DNA of 64,000 bases from Pontiellaceae bacterium B1224 (GCA_029432815.1 JAROBA010000005.1:96942-160941); one strand, 5' to 3'. Positions 33,583-42,828 are shown, counted from the first letter of the stretch. The notes: generated from the letters alone by a model not told the origin. Numbers and translations: made by a program.

Positions 33583-35829
33583 ATGAAACAATACGCAATA
33601 CCACTGAAAAGATCGGCTTCATCATTTTTAAAGCACCTGATAACGGCATCCGTTTTAGTTTTTAATATACTCACTCAAAACGCGTTGGCCGGAAATATCA
33701 TTAATACTGCGGACTACCCGTATTGGAGAGAATTGCCCTCCCAGCTCCCCCTATATGAAGCGATGAAATTCAATGCGATTCAAACGGCGAATCTGGGCGG
33801 ATTGAGCCGGGACATTATGGGCGCCAATGCCCTCGCCTACATCCTCGATCCTGTAAACAAGGAACGATACGTCGCCAACATTAAAAATGGATTCAACACC
33901 GAGATCCGGTCCATCGAAATCGGTACAGGAGCGGCGACCTCCTCCGTCCCCTCTCATGAACTGTTTCATGCTTTGCTGGCACTGGATGTGATTCGTAATG
34001 ACTTGGATCCAGCGACGCTTGCGGAGTACGAAGAAATGCTCCGAAGCAAAATATTCAAATTAGTCACCAACAAATGGGACCCTCATGCCTGGGCCATGCG
34101 CATGCTCTGGTATAAATATGCCGGTCAGACGGACGAGTTTTTAGAAGCGAAGAAAGAATTTGATATCGGCTTGCTGGAGCATTATCTGCCGGATGGAGTG
34201 TCCCCGGCTGGAAGCGGCTATTCTATGCAGCGATTCAACAGTATTGAACGCTCGGCGAAAAACACAACTGCCGATCTGCTGGAATATATGGGCTATCACG
34301 AATATTACAGCAACCCGGGTTTGATTGGGCTCCATGAATTTATATATGGCTACGCCAATGCCCCGTTCGCTCGTTGTGTTTTTTATGGCGACAGCCGCGG
34401 CAGTCAAGTCGCCTGGGATGTGGAAGGGAATGTGATTGTATCGCCCACCATTGTTAAATCCGCCCGTTTTTCCGAGACCGCGCATACCTACGCCATGTGG
34501 ATTCTTCAGCAAGGGCCGAAACTCACCACCCCCATTGTGAAGGGCTATTTGGCCTCCTATTTAGTCATGGCCGGCCCCGCCTCGAAACATGATCCTCTTG
34601 AATTCGATGTGGCAGATGCGCAGCTGGCTCCCAGCCGTATGTTCCAGAATTACGCGGCACTCATTGAAAAAACGCAATCGAGAGATGCGTTGTATTTAAG
34701 TGTTCAAAGCTTAACGGGGCAGCCGGAATACCACACGCACTATGAAGCCAATGCCATCGGGATGGCGGGGTATGGCGAAATCATCCTCCGAAATGCAGGC
34801 TATGACGGCCCGGAAAATGATGTATCAGCCGGCGGGGTTACCACCCCGTTCGACTTCATTCATTCGCATGCCGGCGCGGCAAATTCACTGCTGATTAATG
34901 GGGAGAATCATTCGGATAAATTAGCGAACGGTACCATTGAAGGACTTCTGGAGGAAGACATTGAATACATCCGCTCCTCTAATCACCGCTCCATTAAAGG
35001 TGCCCATTTTCGCGATATCCTTTTTGTTCAACCGGCCGATCATGTGAATGGCTATTTTGTAGTGATGGATCATGTTTCCTGCGACGAACCAAATGCAGCC
35101 ATCAACGTGATTTGGCACCCGAACACCGCAAGACAGGAAACCGTGCAGAACAACACGGAGTATCATTCTGAAATCGTTAAACAAAAAGGCGATGACGGCC
35201 CGCAATTGTTCAGCGATAATCGGGTTGAATTAACCACCTTTTTAGGTACGACTCCGGCTGATGTTGAAATAAAGAGGATGGTGAATCAGAGCCGCGGGAT
35301 GCACTACGCCGCCGACTATATATACACCGAATATCCCACCGTTAACCAACAAGCCAATATCCTGACCGTTCTGTTTCCCGGCGATCAAAACCACGAAATC
35401 GGACTGATGAAACGGATTACATCCGGCGATTATTCCGGCACTGCAATTAAACAAGGCAAGGTAGTGGATATCGCACTTATTTCCGGAGGATCTCAGAATG
35501 GCAGACTGGGCTCGGAATCGTTCCGCGCAGAAAATTTGATCTACCGGAAAATATCCGGAAAACTGAATTCCTATTTTATAAAAGGACACGCATTTTCTGA
35601 CGGGCAACCTATTCCTGCTGGTTTTAAATCGGATACCGCTGTTGCACTTTATATGAAAGGGGCACGTGGAAAGATGACCTGCTTAGAGGATTCCGAGGTA
35701 ACTTTTTATTATCCGGGAATTTCATCTGTGCAATTGGGAGACCACAGCATTCCAGCAATTGATTCCGGGCCAAACTGGGCGCGGATTGCAGTTCCTGCCG
35801 GAACCTTTTCGATTAACCTCATGCCATGA
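33583..35829 (+). CDS. Secreted heparinase II/III-type polysaccharide lyase
   Basis: About 748 residues from the ATG at 33583; the open frame extends upstream to 33346, but this would place the promoter inside the gene. A signal peptide (KHLITASVLVFNILTQNALA) is followed by an alpha/alpha-toroid region (about 40-370) and a beta-sandwich C-terminal half. The motif HTHYEANAIGMAGYGEIILRNAGYD near residue 390 resembles the heparinase II/III signature region of alginate- and heparin-type lyases (PL15/PL17-like), with candidate catalytic His and Tyr. GAHFRDILFVQPADHVNGYFVVMDHV fits the beta-sandwich part. Substrate unknown; a uronate-containing glycan is expected. It is divergent to the sulfatase operon and carries the same promoter type, so both are probably induced together. 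Its stop lies 28 bp from the converging kinase gene. Confidence 0.82.
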   Translation: MKQYAIPLKRSASSFLKHLITASVLVFNILTQNALAGNIINTADYPYWRELPSQLPLYEAMKFNAIQTANLGGLSRDIMGANALAYILDPVNKERYVANIKNGFNTEIRSIEIGTGAATSSVPSHELFHALLALDVIRNDLDPATLAEYEEMLRSKIFKLVTNKWDPHAWAMRMLWYKYAGQTDEFLEAKKEFDIGLLEHYLPDGVSPAGSGYSMQRFNSIERSAKNTTADLLEYMGYHEYYSNPGLIGLHEFIYGYANAPFARCVFYGDSRGSQVAWDVEGNVIVSPTIVKSARFSETAHTYAMWILQQGPKLTTPIVKGYLASYLVMAGPASKHDPLEFDVADAQLAPSRMFQNYAALIEKTQSRDALYLSVQSLTGQPEYHTHYEANAIGMAGYGEIILRNAGYDGPENDVSAGGVTTPFDFIHSHAGAANSLLINGENHSDKLANGTIEGLLEEDIEYIRSSNHRSIKGAHFRDILFVQPADHVNGYFVVMDHVSCDEPNAAINVIWHPNTARQETVQNNTEYHSEIVKQKGDDGPQLFSDNRVELTTFLGTTPADVEIKRMVNQSRGMHYAADYIYTEYPTVNQQANILTVLFPGDQNHEIGLMKRITSGDYSGTAIKQGKVVDIALISGGSQNGRLGSESFRAENLIYRKISGKLNSYFIKGHAFSDGQPIPAGFKSDTAVALYMKGARGKMTCLEDSEVTFYYPGISSVQLGDHSIPAIDSGPNWARIAVPAGTFSINLMP

Positions 35830-35857
35830 TCGACTGACACAATACTGACGCTCTTTC

Positions 35858-37873
35858 TTATTCCTGATCACCCTTAACAATGACATCGAACCGCTCATTC
35901 GAGCGGATTGATGTACGCAGTATTTTTTCACCGCTTTGTCCCGGACGAAGATAAACCGTACGCAGGAAAGGCAGATCAACAGCGTGATTGATCATGACCG
36001 AATCACATTCAGTGAGATCGAGCGTTTCAATATGAAGCGATTGCAGGTCGCCGAGGTAAAACCGATCATCCACCACAGGTTTCAGAGAGCGGACCGGTAG
36101 AAATCGTAACAGGCAATTGTTGGACCCCCATTTGTCCCAGATCACAAAACGGATATTGTCGCGGGCCCGTACAACCAAAAGAGATTCATCCATACTGTGT
36201 TCAAGAACAAGGGCGCCTTTTCGCTCATTCACATATTCCAACAACGCTTCTACAACGGGAGCATAGGCCCCCTTGTCTTTGCGTGCCGCATAGTCATAGG
36301 CCACGATACGCTCCATGAGCGCCTGACGGTTAGGATTAATGTTCCGTGCCTGAATCAGGAATTCTGTGAGCTGCCCCACAGTCGGCCGTTTGTTTTCTGT
36401 AAAATCAAAATCAGGAAAGGCTTTTGCGAACAATAGGTAATCAACCAACTCACTATCCGGCTTGAGGGGATTATTCACCGCCGCCTTGAAATTGAGCGTA
36501 ATGCAATCGAGCGAAAAGCTTTGCATCTGGGCGTTGGCGCTCTCGCTGTTCAGGGAAAAAGCGGAAGCAACCAGCTTTCGGGCCTCGCGCACGGTTTCAA
36601 TCGGACGCACATAAATCCCCAGCTTTTTCAGATCGCTGGCCGATGAGGCCAAATTCGAAGCGAGGGTCTTTCGTTCCTGTTCCGAACGTTCGAGCTCGTC
36701 GAGATAGAGTGTTGTAACCGATTCAGCCTCCGAAGCAAACTGTGCTGCCCGCTCCCGCTGATGTTTAATGCTCTGAATAAATAAGACACTGACGACTGAA
36801 AGAGTCACAATTGCAAGAAACGTAATCATGGCCGGAATCCGGTTGCGCCGCAAAAAAAGGCGGGACTCCCTGAAGAATCCGGATTTTTCCGCCAGCGTGG
36901 AATAGCCGCCGAGAAAGTTTGAAATCTCATCCCGTAATGCCTGAGCGGTTGCATAGCGATCTTCCGGCAACCGGGCCATCGCCTTCAGTACAACAGCTTC
37001 AAGTGCTTCGGGAATATGACAGTCCGGATATCGCGTGCGTGGCGGAATACAATCTGCCAGGCGTGTAGCTTCAATAATTTCATCTTCCGTACCCTGGAAA
37101 GGTGGATGGCCTGTGAGCAGCAGATGCAGTATGCAGCCCAACGAAAAAATATCACTGCGATGATCTTTCATTGATCCGGGCACCACCTGTTCCGGCGACA
37201 TAAACCCGGGACTCCCTTTAATCTGCCCCATCAGTGTCATATTATCGAGCGGCCGCAGCGCAGAGGGCAACTCATTTTCGCCCTCTTCCATTTCATCCAC
37301 CAATTTAGCCAACCCCCAATCACACACCAGAATTTCACCAAATGTATCGGCCTGGATATTCTCCGGTTTGAGATCCAGATGTACCACCCCTCGAGAGTGA
37401 GCATAGGCGACTGCATCGCAAACCTTCATAAACGCTTCCAACAGCTCTCGCCGCCGCGCCGCACGGGGGCCCGTTGCCCGATCGGCCAGAGTGGTATTTC
37501 TTTTCAGGTCCATCGTAAAAAATGGACGCCCTTCTGCATCAACGCCCGCATCGTGAATCGTGATAATGTTGGGATGATTCAGCGAAGCGGTCAGCCAGGC
37601 TTCATGAACAAATAAATCATAGAATTCAGGACCTCGATCTGCCCGCAGGCGAGCCATGGCAATCCATCGTTTGGTATGATTGTTAAAGGTCTTATAGACC
37701 TCCTTAACCGCCCCTTTTCCAAGAAGGACACTGTCCTGATAACGCTTCGAGGAACCTGCCAGCTCGACATAGGAAGGGCACAGCCCTTCCAGCCCTTTTT
37801 CATCCAGCTGCGTTGCCTCGTCGTAGGCTTCTGCTAAACGCGGATCCGGCCTGTAAGGTTCTGCCGGATTCAT
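35858..37873 (-). CDS. Membrane-anchored atypical Ser/Thr protein kinase, second pair
   Basis: A 671-residue paralogue of the kinase at 9362-11428. It has the P-loop GKGAVKEVY, IAMA in place of the VAxK lysine motif, a glutamate in FVHEAWL, HLDLKPEN, DWG and SPEQVV (Ser in place of the Ala of APE). The missing beta-3 lysine and the HLD form are therefore conserved in both copies, which argues against random decay. A membrane helix (PAMITFLAIVTLSVVSVLFI) at about 348-368 is followed by a charged coiled coil, shorter than in the first copy, and by the same type of C-terminal region (for example RFYLGDLQSLHIETLDLTEC). The ATG overlaps the sigma stop as ATGA. A signalling role with the adjacent sigma factor is inferred. 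Confidence 0.9.
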   Translation of the reverse strand: MNPAEPYRPDPRLAEAYDEATQLDEKGLEGLCPSYVELAGSSKRYQDSVLLGKGAVKEVYKTFNNHTKRWIAMARLRADRGPEFYDLFVHEAWLTASLNHPNIITIHDAGVDAEGRPFFTMDLKRNTTLADRATGPRAARRRELLEAFMKVCDAVAYAHSRGVVHLDLKPENIQADTFGEILVCDWGLAKLVDEMEEGENELPSALRPLDNMTLMGQIKGSPGFMSPEQVVPGSMKDHRSDIFSLGCILHLLLTGHPPFQGTEDEIIEATRLADCIPPRTRYPDCHIPEALEAVVLKAMARLPEDRYATAQALRDEISNFLGGYSTLAEKSGFFRESRLFLRRNRIPAMITFLAIVTLSVVSVLFIQSIKHQRERAAQFASEAESVTTLYLDELERSEQERKTLASNLASSASDLKKLGIYVRPIETVREARKLVASAFSLNSESANAQMQSFSLDCITLNFKAAVNNPLKPDSELVDYLLFAKAFPDFDFTENKRPTVGQLTEFLIQARNINPNRQALMERIVAYDYAARKDKGAYAPVVEALLEYVNERKGALVLEHSMDESLLVVRARDNIRFVIWDKWGSNNCLLRFLPVRSLKPVVDDRFYLGDLQSLHIETLDLTECDSVMINHAVDLPFLRTVYLRPGQSGEKILRTSIRSNERFDVIVKGDQE

Positions 37874-38481
37874 GCAGGCTCCAGTTCCACGACCAAAGCC
37901 CTGATTTCAAGATAGAGGCGCTTTTTCACCCGTTTGCGCAGCGTATAGACCGATGAAATGGTAAGACCTGTTTTTTCTGCAATGTCCGAAGCGGAGAGTC
38001 CATCGAGCCCGAGCTCGAACACCTGAATGGCCTGCCCCTGAAAAACCTCCTTCACACGGGTCATTGCAATGTTGGCCACATAGGCGGCCCATTCCTGTTC
38101 AATGCGCAAATCAATATCTGAGGGTTGATCCATGGAATCAATACTCTGCTCTTCACCAAAAACCCGGATACGCTCCTGCCGGCTTTTCTGTTTCCTGAAG
38201 TGAACCAGAGCGGCATTCCGGATCACCGCGCTCAACCAGGTGCGGAACCGGGCCCGGGACTGATCATAATTTGAAAGGTCTTTCGTGAGCGACAGCAGGA
38301 CTTGCTGTGCGAGGTCTTCAAGGTCACGATCCGCCACGCCCAGCTCTCGCAGGATATAGAAGATAAAGCGTCTGTAATGTCCCACAAACTCTTCCCATGC
38401 CGATTCATCGTGCAGATCACAGGCGCGCTGAAGCAACGTATAACGGGTTTGGTTCGGATTATCCATGTTGCCGTTTTTCAT
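37870..38481 (-). CDS. ECF-type RNA polymerase sigma factor, second pair
   Basis: A 203-residue paralogue of the sigma factor at 11425-12024. Region 2 is ACDLHDESAWEEFVGHYRRF, DLEDLAQQVLLSL and RFRTWLSAVIRNAALVHFR; region 4 is GLSASDIAEKTGLTISSVYTLRKRVKKRL. The recognition helices differ little from the first copy (TISSVYTLRKRV against SVASVYTLRKRV), so both could read similar promoters. GGGGAGG directly precedes the ATG at 38481; an ATG at 38466 is an alternative. No bipartite promoter lies upstream; the gene follows the beta-helix gene 38523-39932 after 41 bp and may be transcribed from its promoter. Coupled by 4-bp overlap to the kinase gene. Confidence 0.9.
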   Translation of the reverse strand: MKNGNMDNPNQTRYTLLQRACDLHDESAWEEFVGHYRRFIFYILRELGVADRDLEDLAQQVLLSLTKDLSNYDQSRARFRTWLSAVIRNAALVHFRKQKSRQERIRVFGEEQSIDSMDQPSDIDLRIEQEWAAYVANIAMTRVKEVFQGQAIQVFELGLDGLSASDIAEKTGLTISSVYTLRKRVKKRLYLEIRALVVELEPA

Positions 38482-38522
38482 TCCCTCCCCAAATCAATAG
38501 ATGGATACCGCTGGACCTGAAA

Positions 38523-39932
38523 TCAGGGAGCCAGCACCTTTAACTCAACATGATCTAATCCGTGAATCGTACAATTCGTGGCTGACGAACTGTCGATAAC
38601 CGCCGTTCCGGTTTCATTGATCAGGAAGATATCAACGGCTTCCTCCGGAAGAATCGGGGAGGACATCTCGGCATGCATAGGCATACCGTAGCCAAGAAGG
38701 ATCGGGAGTTTTGGAGCTTCGCCCTGCATGCCCCATCGAGTGAGTTTCACACGATGGCCTTTGCCGGATATGGTGGCGAGTGCATGGACGGTATAGTCCG
38801 ATCCCTCGCCCGTCCATTCGAGTTCAACATCTGCATTCTCACCGCGCCAGAGATAGAGCAGCGGGCCGTGCACAGTATTTCCGCGGCAGCGGCGCGTAAT
38901 GATATTACCATTGATGAGCAGATACCCGCGCTCCGTTCCCAATGCCGTACAGCCGATCAGCTCCGTTTTTTCATTGGCATCTGCCGGACCGACAATCTCG
39001 AAACCGGCACGCGTATTGATGGCCGTGCAATTGATGAGGGTGGTTTTGCCGGTTTTCTGATCCCGAGGTCCGCCCCCTCCGTATGTACGAAAACCATCCT
39101 CGCACAGGCTCTTCCGATAACCGGGGGTGATCAGAAAACGCCCGTCACGGTTTTCATAAACCGACCGGAAATCATAATCGAAAGCGATGCCCGAAGTATC
39201 CCGCAGCATATCGGCGGTCGCACGCGTGGTGCCTTCCGCATAGCAATCTTCCAGCCGCGTATTACGCGCACCCTGAATATAAAAACAATGCCCGAATGCA
39301 CGACTGATCACTTTACAGCGCTTTAGGGTGCAGTCATCGCCCCCCACCATCATACCGCTCTGTTTCCCGAGAGGAGCCATGCCGGGGTTTTTGCCTTTTC
39401 CGAGCAGATCACCATAGCCATAAGGCGACGAACCATGCACATACAACGCAACCTCTTCAAGCGTGTTGCGGTCGCCCCACAACGAGAGGACATTGCCGTT
39501 CGTTCCCTGATCAGGGCCAACGTAGCGCACCGTTAAACCCTTAATCCAGTTTCCATTCCCGGAAACAAAAATAAACCGATGGTATCCAAAGGTTGGAAGA
39601 TGCGCATAAATTGCCGTATCGATTTCCAGGACCACCCCGTCGAGATTGAACATATTGTCGCTTCCGCTGAACTCCAATACCGGAACCGGCGGCCGCCCGC
39701 CATTTTTCCGATCCACCTCTTTGCCGACAGCGGCCAGTCTCTCCGGTGTCAGATAGTCCCGAACCCGGTATGTGCCAGGCGTCATGGTAACCGTATTCCC
39801 GTTCTGCACCGCATAGGTCATCAGTTCGGTGATTGAGGAGACCGTCACGGTTCCAGCGTGCGCGGGCAAGATCCCGAAAAGTAACACCCCATAAAAACCG
39901 AGTGATAATGAAATTAACTTTTTCATAGTCAT
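38523..39932 (-). CDS. Secreted beta-helix protein of the SSPYGYGD family
   Basis: A 469-residue exported protein. A signal peptide (LSLGFYGVLLFGILPAHA) is followed by a right-handed beta-helix that fills the rest. The pattern VTVSSITELMTYAVQNGNTVTMTPGTY at the N-terminus and the block HGSSPYGYGD, KNPG, CKVISRAFGHCFYIQG, DCYAEGTTRATADML and SLCEDGFRTYGGG define a family with two more members here (46754-48142 and the middle of 51256-55092). Such N-termini are also seen in PL6-like lyases, but I cannot assign a family. Conserved His, Asp and Arg residues in the AFGHCFYIQG/TRATADM block are candidate active-site residues. It sits directly upstream of the second sigma/kinase pair. A perfect 9-bp inverted repeat lies just before the start. 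Confidence 0.75.
   Translation of the reverse strand: MTMKKLISLSLGFYGVLLFGILPAHAGTVTVSSITELMTYAVQNGNTVTMTPGTYRVRDYLTPERLAAVGKEVDRKNGGRPPVPVLEFSGSDNMFNLDGVVLEIDTAIYAHLPTFGYHRFIFVSGNGNWIKGLTVRYVGPDQGTNGNVLSLWGDRNTLEEVALYVHGSSPYGYGDLLGKGKNPGMAPLGKQSGMMVGGDDCTLKRCKVISRAFGHCFYIQGARNTRLEDCYAEGTTRATADMLRDTSGIAFDYDFRSVYENRDGRFLITPGYRKSLCEDGFRTYGGGGPRDQKTGKTTLINCTAINTRAGFEIVGPADANEKTELIGCTALGTERGYLLINGNIITRRCRGNTVHGPLLYLWRGENADVELEWTGEGSDYTVHALATISGKGHRVKLTRWGMQGEAPKLPILLGYGMPMHAEMSSPILPEEAVDIFLINETGTAVIDSSSATNCTIHGLDHVELKVLAP
39584..39598. repeat. Dispersed palindrome, one mismatch
   Basis: ATCCAAAGGTTGGAA, inside the beta-helix gene 38523-39932. Confidence 0.5.
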
Positions 39933-39941
39933 TATGGCTCA

Positions 39942-39965
39942 ATTGACTCCGATCATGGAGTCAAT
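39942..39965. promoter_or_regulatory. Perfect 9-bp inverted repeat, operator or terminator
   Basis: ATTGACTCC-6 nt-GGAGTCAAT, 10 bp before the start of the beta-helix gene and 36 bp after the stop of the vWA gene (40001). It has no T-tract, so an operator is more likely than an intrinsic terminator. A LacI-type regulator is encoded two genes upstream. Confidence 0.45.
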
Positions 39966-40000
39966 CGCCGGCCCTGTTAATACATCAGAAGCGGAAGAAT

Positions 40001-41374
40001 CTATTCTCCCGAAGAGGCCGCATAGTTTTGAATTTCTTCGAGTCCAGCGACGGTCTGATATTCCCCCCGACACATACGAGTCAGGTTTTTAAAGTTTTCA
40101 ACCGTTTTTCCATTAGGCTCTTTACCCTCTTGAACAAATTGCACCACATTAAAGGAATAGTCTCGACCTGGGCGGTTACGCACCCCGCTGGAAGTCTGCT
40201 TGGAATTGCTGCTGTATTTTGCACGAAGCAGAGCAAACGCTTCAGCAAATTCTTTCGGTTGGAAATTATAATACTGAGGTCTCGGCGGCTGCTGCGTTCC
40301 CGGGAAATATTCCTTAATCAGCGCCCATCGTCCCCCCGAAAGAACCTTAGGCGGTTCGCCTTTCGCTTTTCGCTCCCGGTTTTCTTCGGCTAGCATTTTC
40401 GAGGCCTTTTGAACATTCTCCGCCCATTTTTTTCCGGCAGAAGTCGTTTCAATCCACTCTTCGGTACTCATCGAGGTGTTCACCGCTGCACGCTGATGGC
40501 CCCACTCGTTGGAAAGCAGAAAAATGGTGTCGGCCTGCTGTTGATGCGCCAGCATGACAGCACTGTACCAATCTGAACCGCGGGATTTCCCGCCATATAC
40601 ACTGCCCCCGCTCTTTACGGGTTTTGCAAAATTTCCAATACGATAATCTTCGCGATCATTTGTTCCGCCCGGCCCCAGAGTTCTTGTACCATATCGTCCC
40701 GATTTCGCTGCATTGTCCGATGCATTCAACGGCTCCAGCCAAGCCTTTACCTTCTGCGCATTCACGTCGGTTGCCGGTGACATTTTGGCGAATACGGTCT
40801 GAACATCGTTTCCGCTGAATACCGCCACATTAATCAGCGCCGTTGCCGGAAGAGATTCAACAATACGAATCAATTCCTCTTTGATGATCGTGTAGGCAGG
40901 AATCCCGCCCATTTCGTCCACCAACATTGAGTTACTGGTATCCAGAATCAGGAATACTTTTTCTCCCTTACTCTTGACTCCGAAAATATTGATTTCCGGC
41001 ATTGAAAATCCCAATGCACCGGAGCCGCCGAGCCCGTCACCGGCACCTGCTCCCAGCCCTCCTTTTACGCCGGTAATTTCCGGCATTTTAATATCGGGCG
41101 CATTCTGGTTCAGCTTCGGTTGTACAACGATGCGTTTGCGCAACTTCGGCTTCTGCGTTTTCTTTTTCTTAACATTCACCGGAACCTGCAGCTTTTTGAG
41201 CTGCATTTTGGGGCGATTCACCGGCTTTGCCTCAAAAGGCTTATCGTCCTTCTGAATCACCGTCACGGCAACAAATGAAAGGGCAACAACAATCAGTACG
41301 GCATGAATTGCCAAACTGACAATGGCCGCACTTGATTTAGCGTGTTGTGCAAAAAATCTCTTTTTCATGCTCAT
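40001..41374 (-). CDS. Membrane-anchored vWA-domain protein with TonB-like N-terminus
   Basis: A 457-residue protein. A basic N-terminus is followed by one membrane helix (IVSLAIHAVLIVVALSFVAVT) and a Pro/Lys-rich linker (VNVKKKKTQKPKLRKRI), the layout of TonB and TonB-like energy-coupling proteins. A glycine-rich hinge leads to a von Willebrand A domain from about residue 140: VFLILDTSNSM carries the DxSxS metal-site motif and ALINVAVFSGND follows. The domain has a long insertion (about 225-345) before VVQFVQEGKEPNG. No TonB C-terminal beta domain is seen. The role is unknown; periplasmic protein binding is probable from the vWA domain. It lies between the LacI gene and the beta-helix gene on the same strand. 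Confidence 0.82.
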   Translation of the reverse strand: MSMKKRFFAQHAKSSAAIVSLAIHAVLIVVALSFVAVTVIQKDDKPFEAKPVNRPKMQLKKLQVPVNVKKKKTQKPKLRKRIVVQPKLNQNAPDIKMPEITGVKGGLGAGAGDGLGGSGALGFSMPEINIFGVKSKGEKVFLILDTSNSMLVDEMGGIPAYTIIKEELIRIVESLPATALINVAVFSGNDVQTVFAKMSPATDVNAQKVKAWLEPLNASDNAAKSGRYGTRTLGPGGTNDREDYRIGNFAKPVKSGGSVYGGKSRGSDWYSAVMLAHQQQADTIFLLSNEWGHQRAAVNTSMSTEEWIETTSAGKKWAENVQKASKMLAEENRERKAKGEPPKVLSGGRWALIKEYFPGTQQPPRPQYYNFQPKEFAEAFALLRAKYSSNSKQTSSGVRNRPGRDYSFNVVQFVQEGKEPNGKTVENFKNLTRMCRGEYQTVAGLEEIQNYAASSGE

Positions 41375-41507
41375 AATCTTATTCCATCGTAATTTTCAGG
41401 GCCGCATCTAGTTTCATACCCGACCCGCACACTCATATTCCAATCATCGGAACAACTTGTTTTAACGCTAATTCAGGGCTATTAGACCCACCCCTATATT
41501 GTGTTGT

Positions 41508-42548
41508 TCAATCAGCAGCCACAATCGTCGGCTTGACCAGCAACTGCGCCTGAACCACATCCCCCGGATGCGACATTCGCCATAGAAGCTGTTCTATAGC
41601 ACGTTCTCCGACCATATCCAATTTAATATCAATCGTTGCCGGCCGTGGATGCATCTGATCCATAAACGGCTTATCATTATTGCATCCAATCAATTCAACA
41701 TCTTTTCCCGGCTCACATCCGTGCTGGCGCAACCGGTTAAAAATTCTGACCATAAGGTCGTCGCTGCTTATAAAGATGGCAGTCGGCCGCTCAGTGCCGG
41801 AGCGTAATTCCTGAACAACCATCTGCGCGATCTCATCGAGCTGCACCGGCGGCAATTCAGCCTCCTCCGATTCAGCGCCCTCCACCACCAGAACACGCCC
41901 CCCCCGCACCCGGGCTGTTTCAACAAACTGGTTCCGGCGCTGCGCCAAGGCCTGGTGGTTGGGACGAGAACCGACAACCATAAGGTTCCGATGTCCTCTT
42001 TCCAGCAGATATTCTGCCGCCATCTGCCCCACATGCGAATTATCATACAAAACATGATCAAACTCGCTGTCCGGGGCAACTGAGTCGCGCAGGAAACACC
42101 ACACAGCCGGAACGCTGTTCAGAGCCTGCTTCAACTGGGTTGAAAGAGTCTCAGAACCAAATAATAAAACGCCATCCGCCCGACGTCGGGACAAAACAGG
42201 CGGAACCACCTTCCCTTCAGGCAAATGTGCCAGCACAAGCTCCATGCCATGCTTTTCGATACCTCGCTGGATTCCGCCCAACAAAGCTGGAAACGCCGGC
42301 ATGCGGTACATATCCAACGGGGAAAAAGAACCGACCGAAATGAAGGCAATCGTGCCGGTGTTCACCCCCTGACGGTTCTTTGGTTTAGGCCCCGGTCGGA
42401 TGGCTCGGGGCACATACCCCAATTCTTTGATCGCATCTTCCACATTCCTGGCTGTAGCCGGAGCGACATTGCGCGCATCATTCAAAATACGCGAAACGGT
42501 CGCAACCGACACATTTGCAAGTTTTGCCACATCGACAATGGAAGCCAT
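41508..42548 (-). CDS. LacI-family transcription regulator
   Basis: A 346-residue repressor/activator. The N-terminal helix-turn-helix (IVDVAKLANVSVATVSRILND) and hinge (ELGYVPRAIRPG) are typical. Residues about 65-345 are a periplasmic-binding-protein-like sensor domain (TIAFISVGSFSP, DGVLLFGSE, FDHVLYDNSHVGQMAAEYLLERGHRNLMVVG, PTAIFISSDDLM). It presumably senses a sugar released by the enzymes nearby and controls neighbouring genes; the ligand cannot be told from sequence. The 133-bp gap to the vWA gene suggests separate transcription. The upstream gap contains a reverse-transcriptase remnant rather than a clear promoter. Confidence 0.92.
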   Translation of the reverse strand: MASIVDVAKLANVSVATVSRILNDARNVAPATARNVEDAIKELGYVPRAIRPGPKPKNRQGVNTGTIAFISVGSFSPLDMYRMPAFPALLGGIQRGIEKHGMELVLAHLPEGKVVPPVLSRRRADGVLLFGSETLSTQLKQALNSVPAVWCFLRDSVAPDSEFDHVLYDNSHVGQMAAEYLLERGHRNLMVVGSRPNHQALAQRRNQFVETARVRGGRVLVVEGAESEEAELPPVQLDEIAQMVVQELRSGTERPTAIFISSDDLMVRIFNRLRQHGCEPGKDVELIGCNNDKPFMDQMHPRPATIDIKLDMVGERAIEQLLWRMSHPGDVVQAQLLVKPTIVAAD

Positions 42549-42677
42549 ACCCTAATTCCCGTGTATCCACATGAGTTATCCACTACATATATAATTCACA
42601 GATCGAAGAGCCTCAATACTTTTTACATTTAATTCTCAGACAATTACCACAAACCTGGGCCAGGCAGAAAACCGCTA

Positions 42678-42692
42678 TTCCAAATGCTGGAA
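42678..42692. repeat. Dispersed palindrome, one mismatch
   Basis: TTCCAAATGCTGGAA, in the gap upstream of the LacI gene, near the reverse-transcriptase fragment. Confidence 0.6.
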
Positions 42693-42747
42693 ATTTTCGA
42701 AGTGCGGCACCGAACAGTGGCCAAAGGACTGTCATTTTTGCTGGCCG

Positions 42748-42828
42748 ATACTGGACGAAGGGACTCTCAGCATCAGCGATGAGGGAACGCCGCAAGGCTG
42801 CGTCATTTCACCGATTCTGAGTAACATC
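42748..42828 (+). pseudogene. Fragment of a group II intron-type reverse transcriptase
   Basis: Within the 407-bp gap 42549-42955 the plus strand reads ILDEGTLSISDEGTPQGCVI followed by SPILSNI. This is the well-known block of group II intron reverse transcriptases (xxEGTPQGGxISPLLxNI). The frame stays open for some distance on both sides but no further RT motif is recognisable, and the catalytic YADD block is absent. It is a short relic of a retroelement. The rest of the gap holds one palindrome copy and the terminator of the gene at 42956. Confidence 0.75.
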
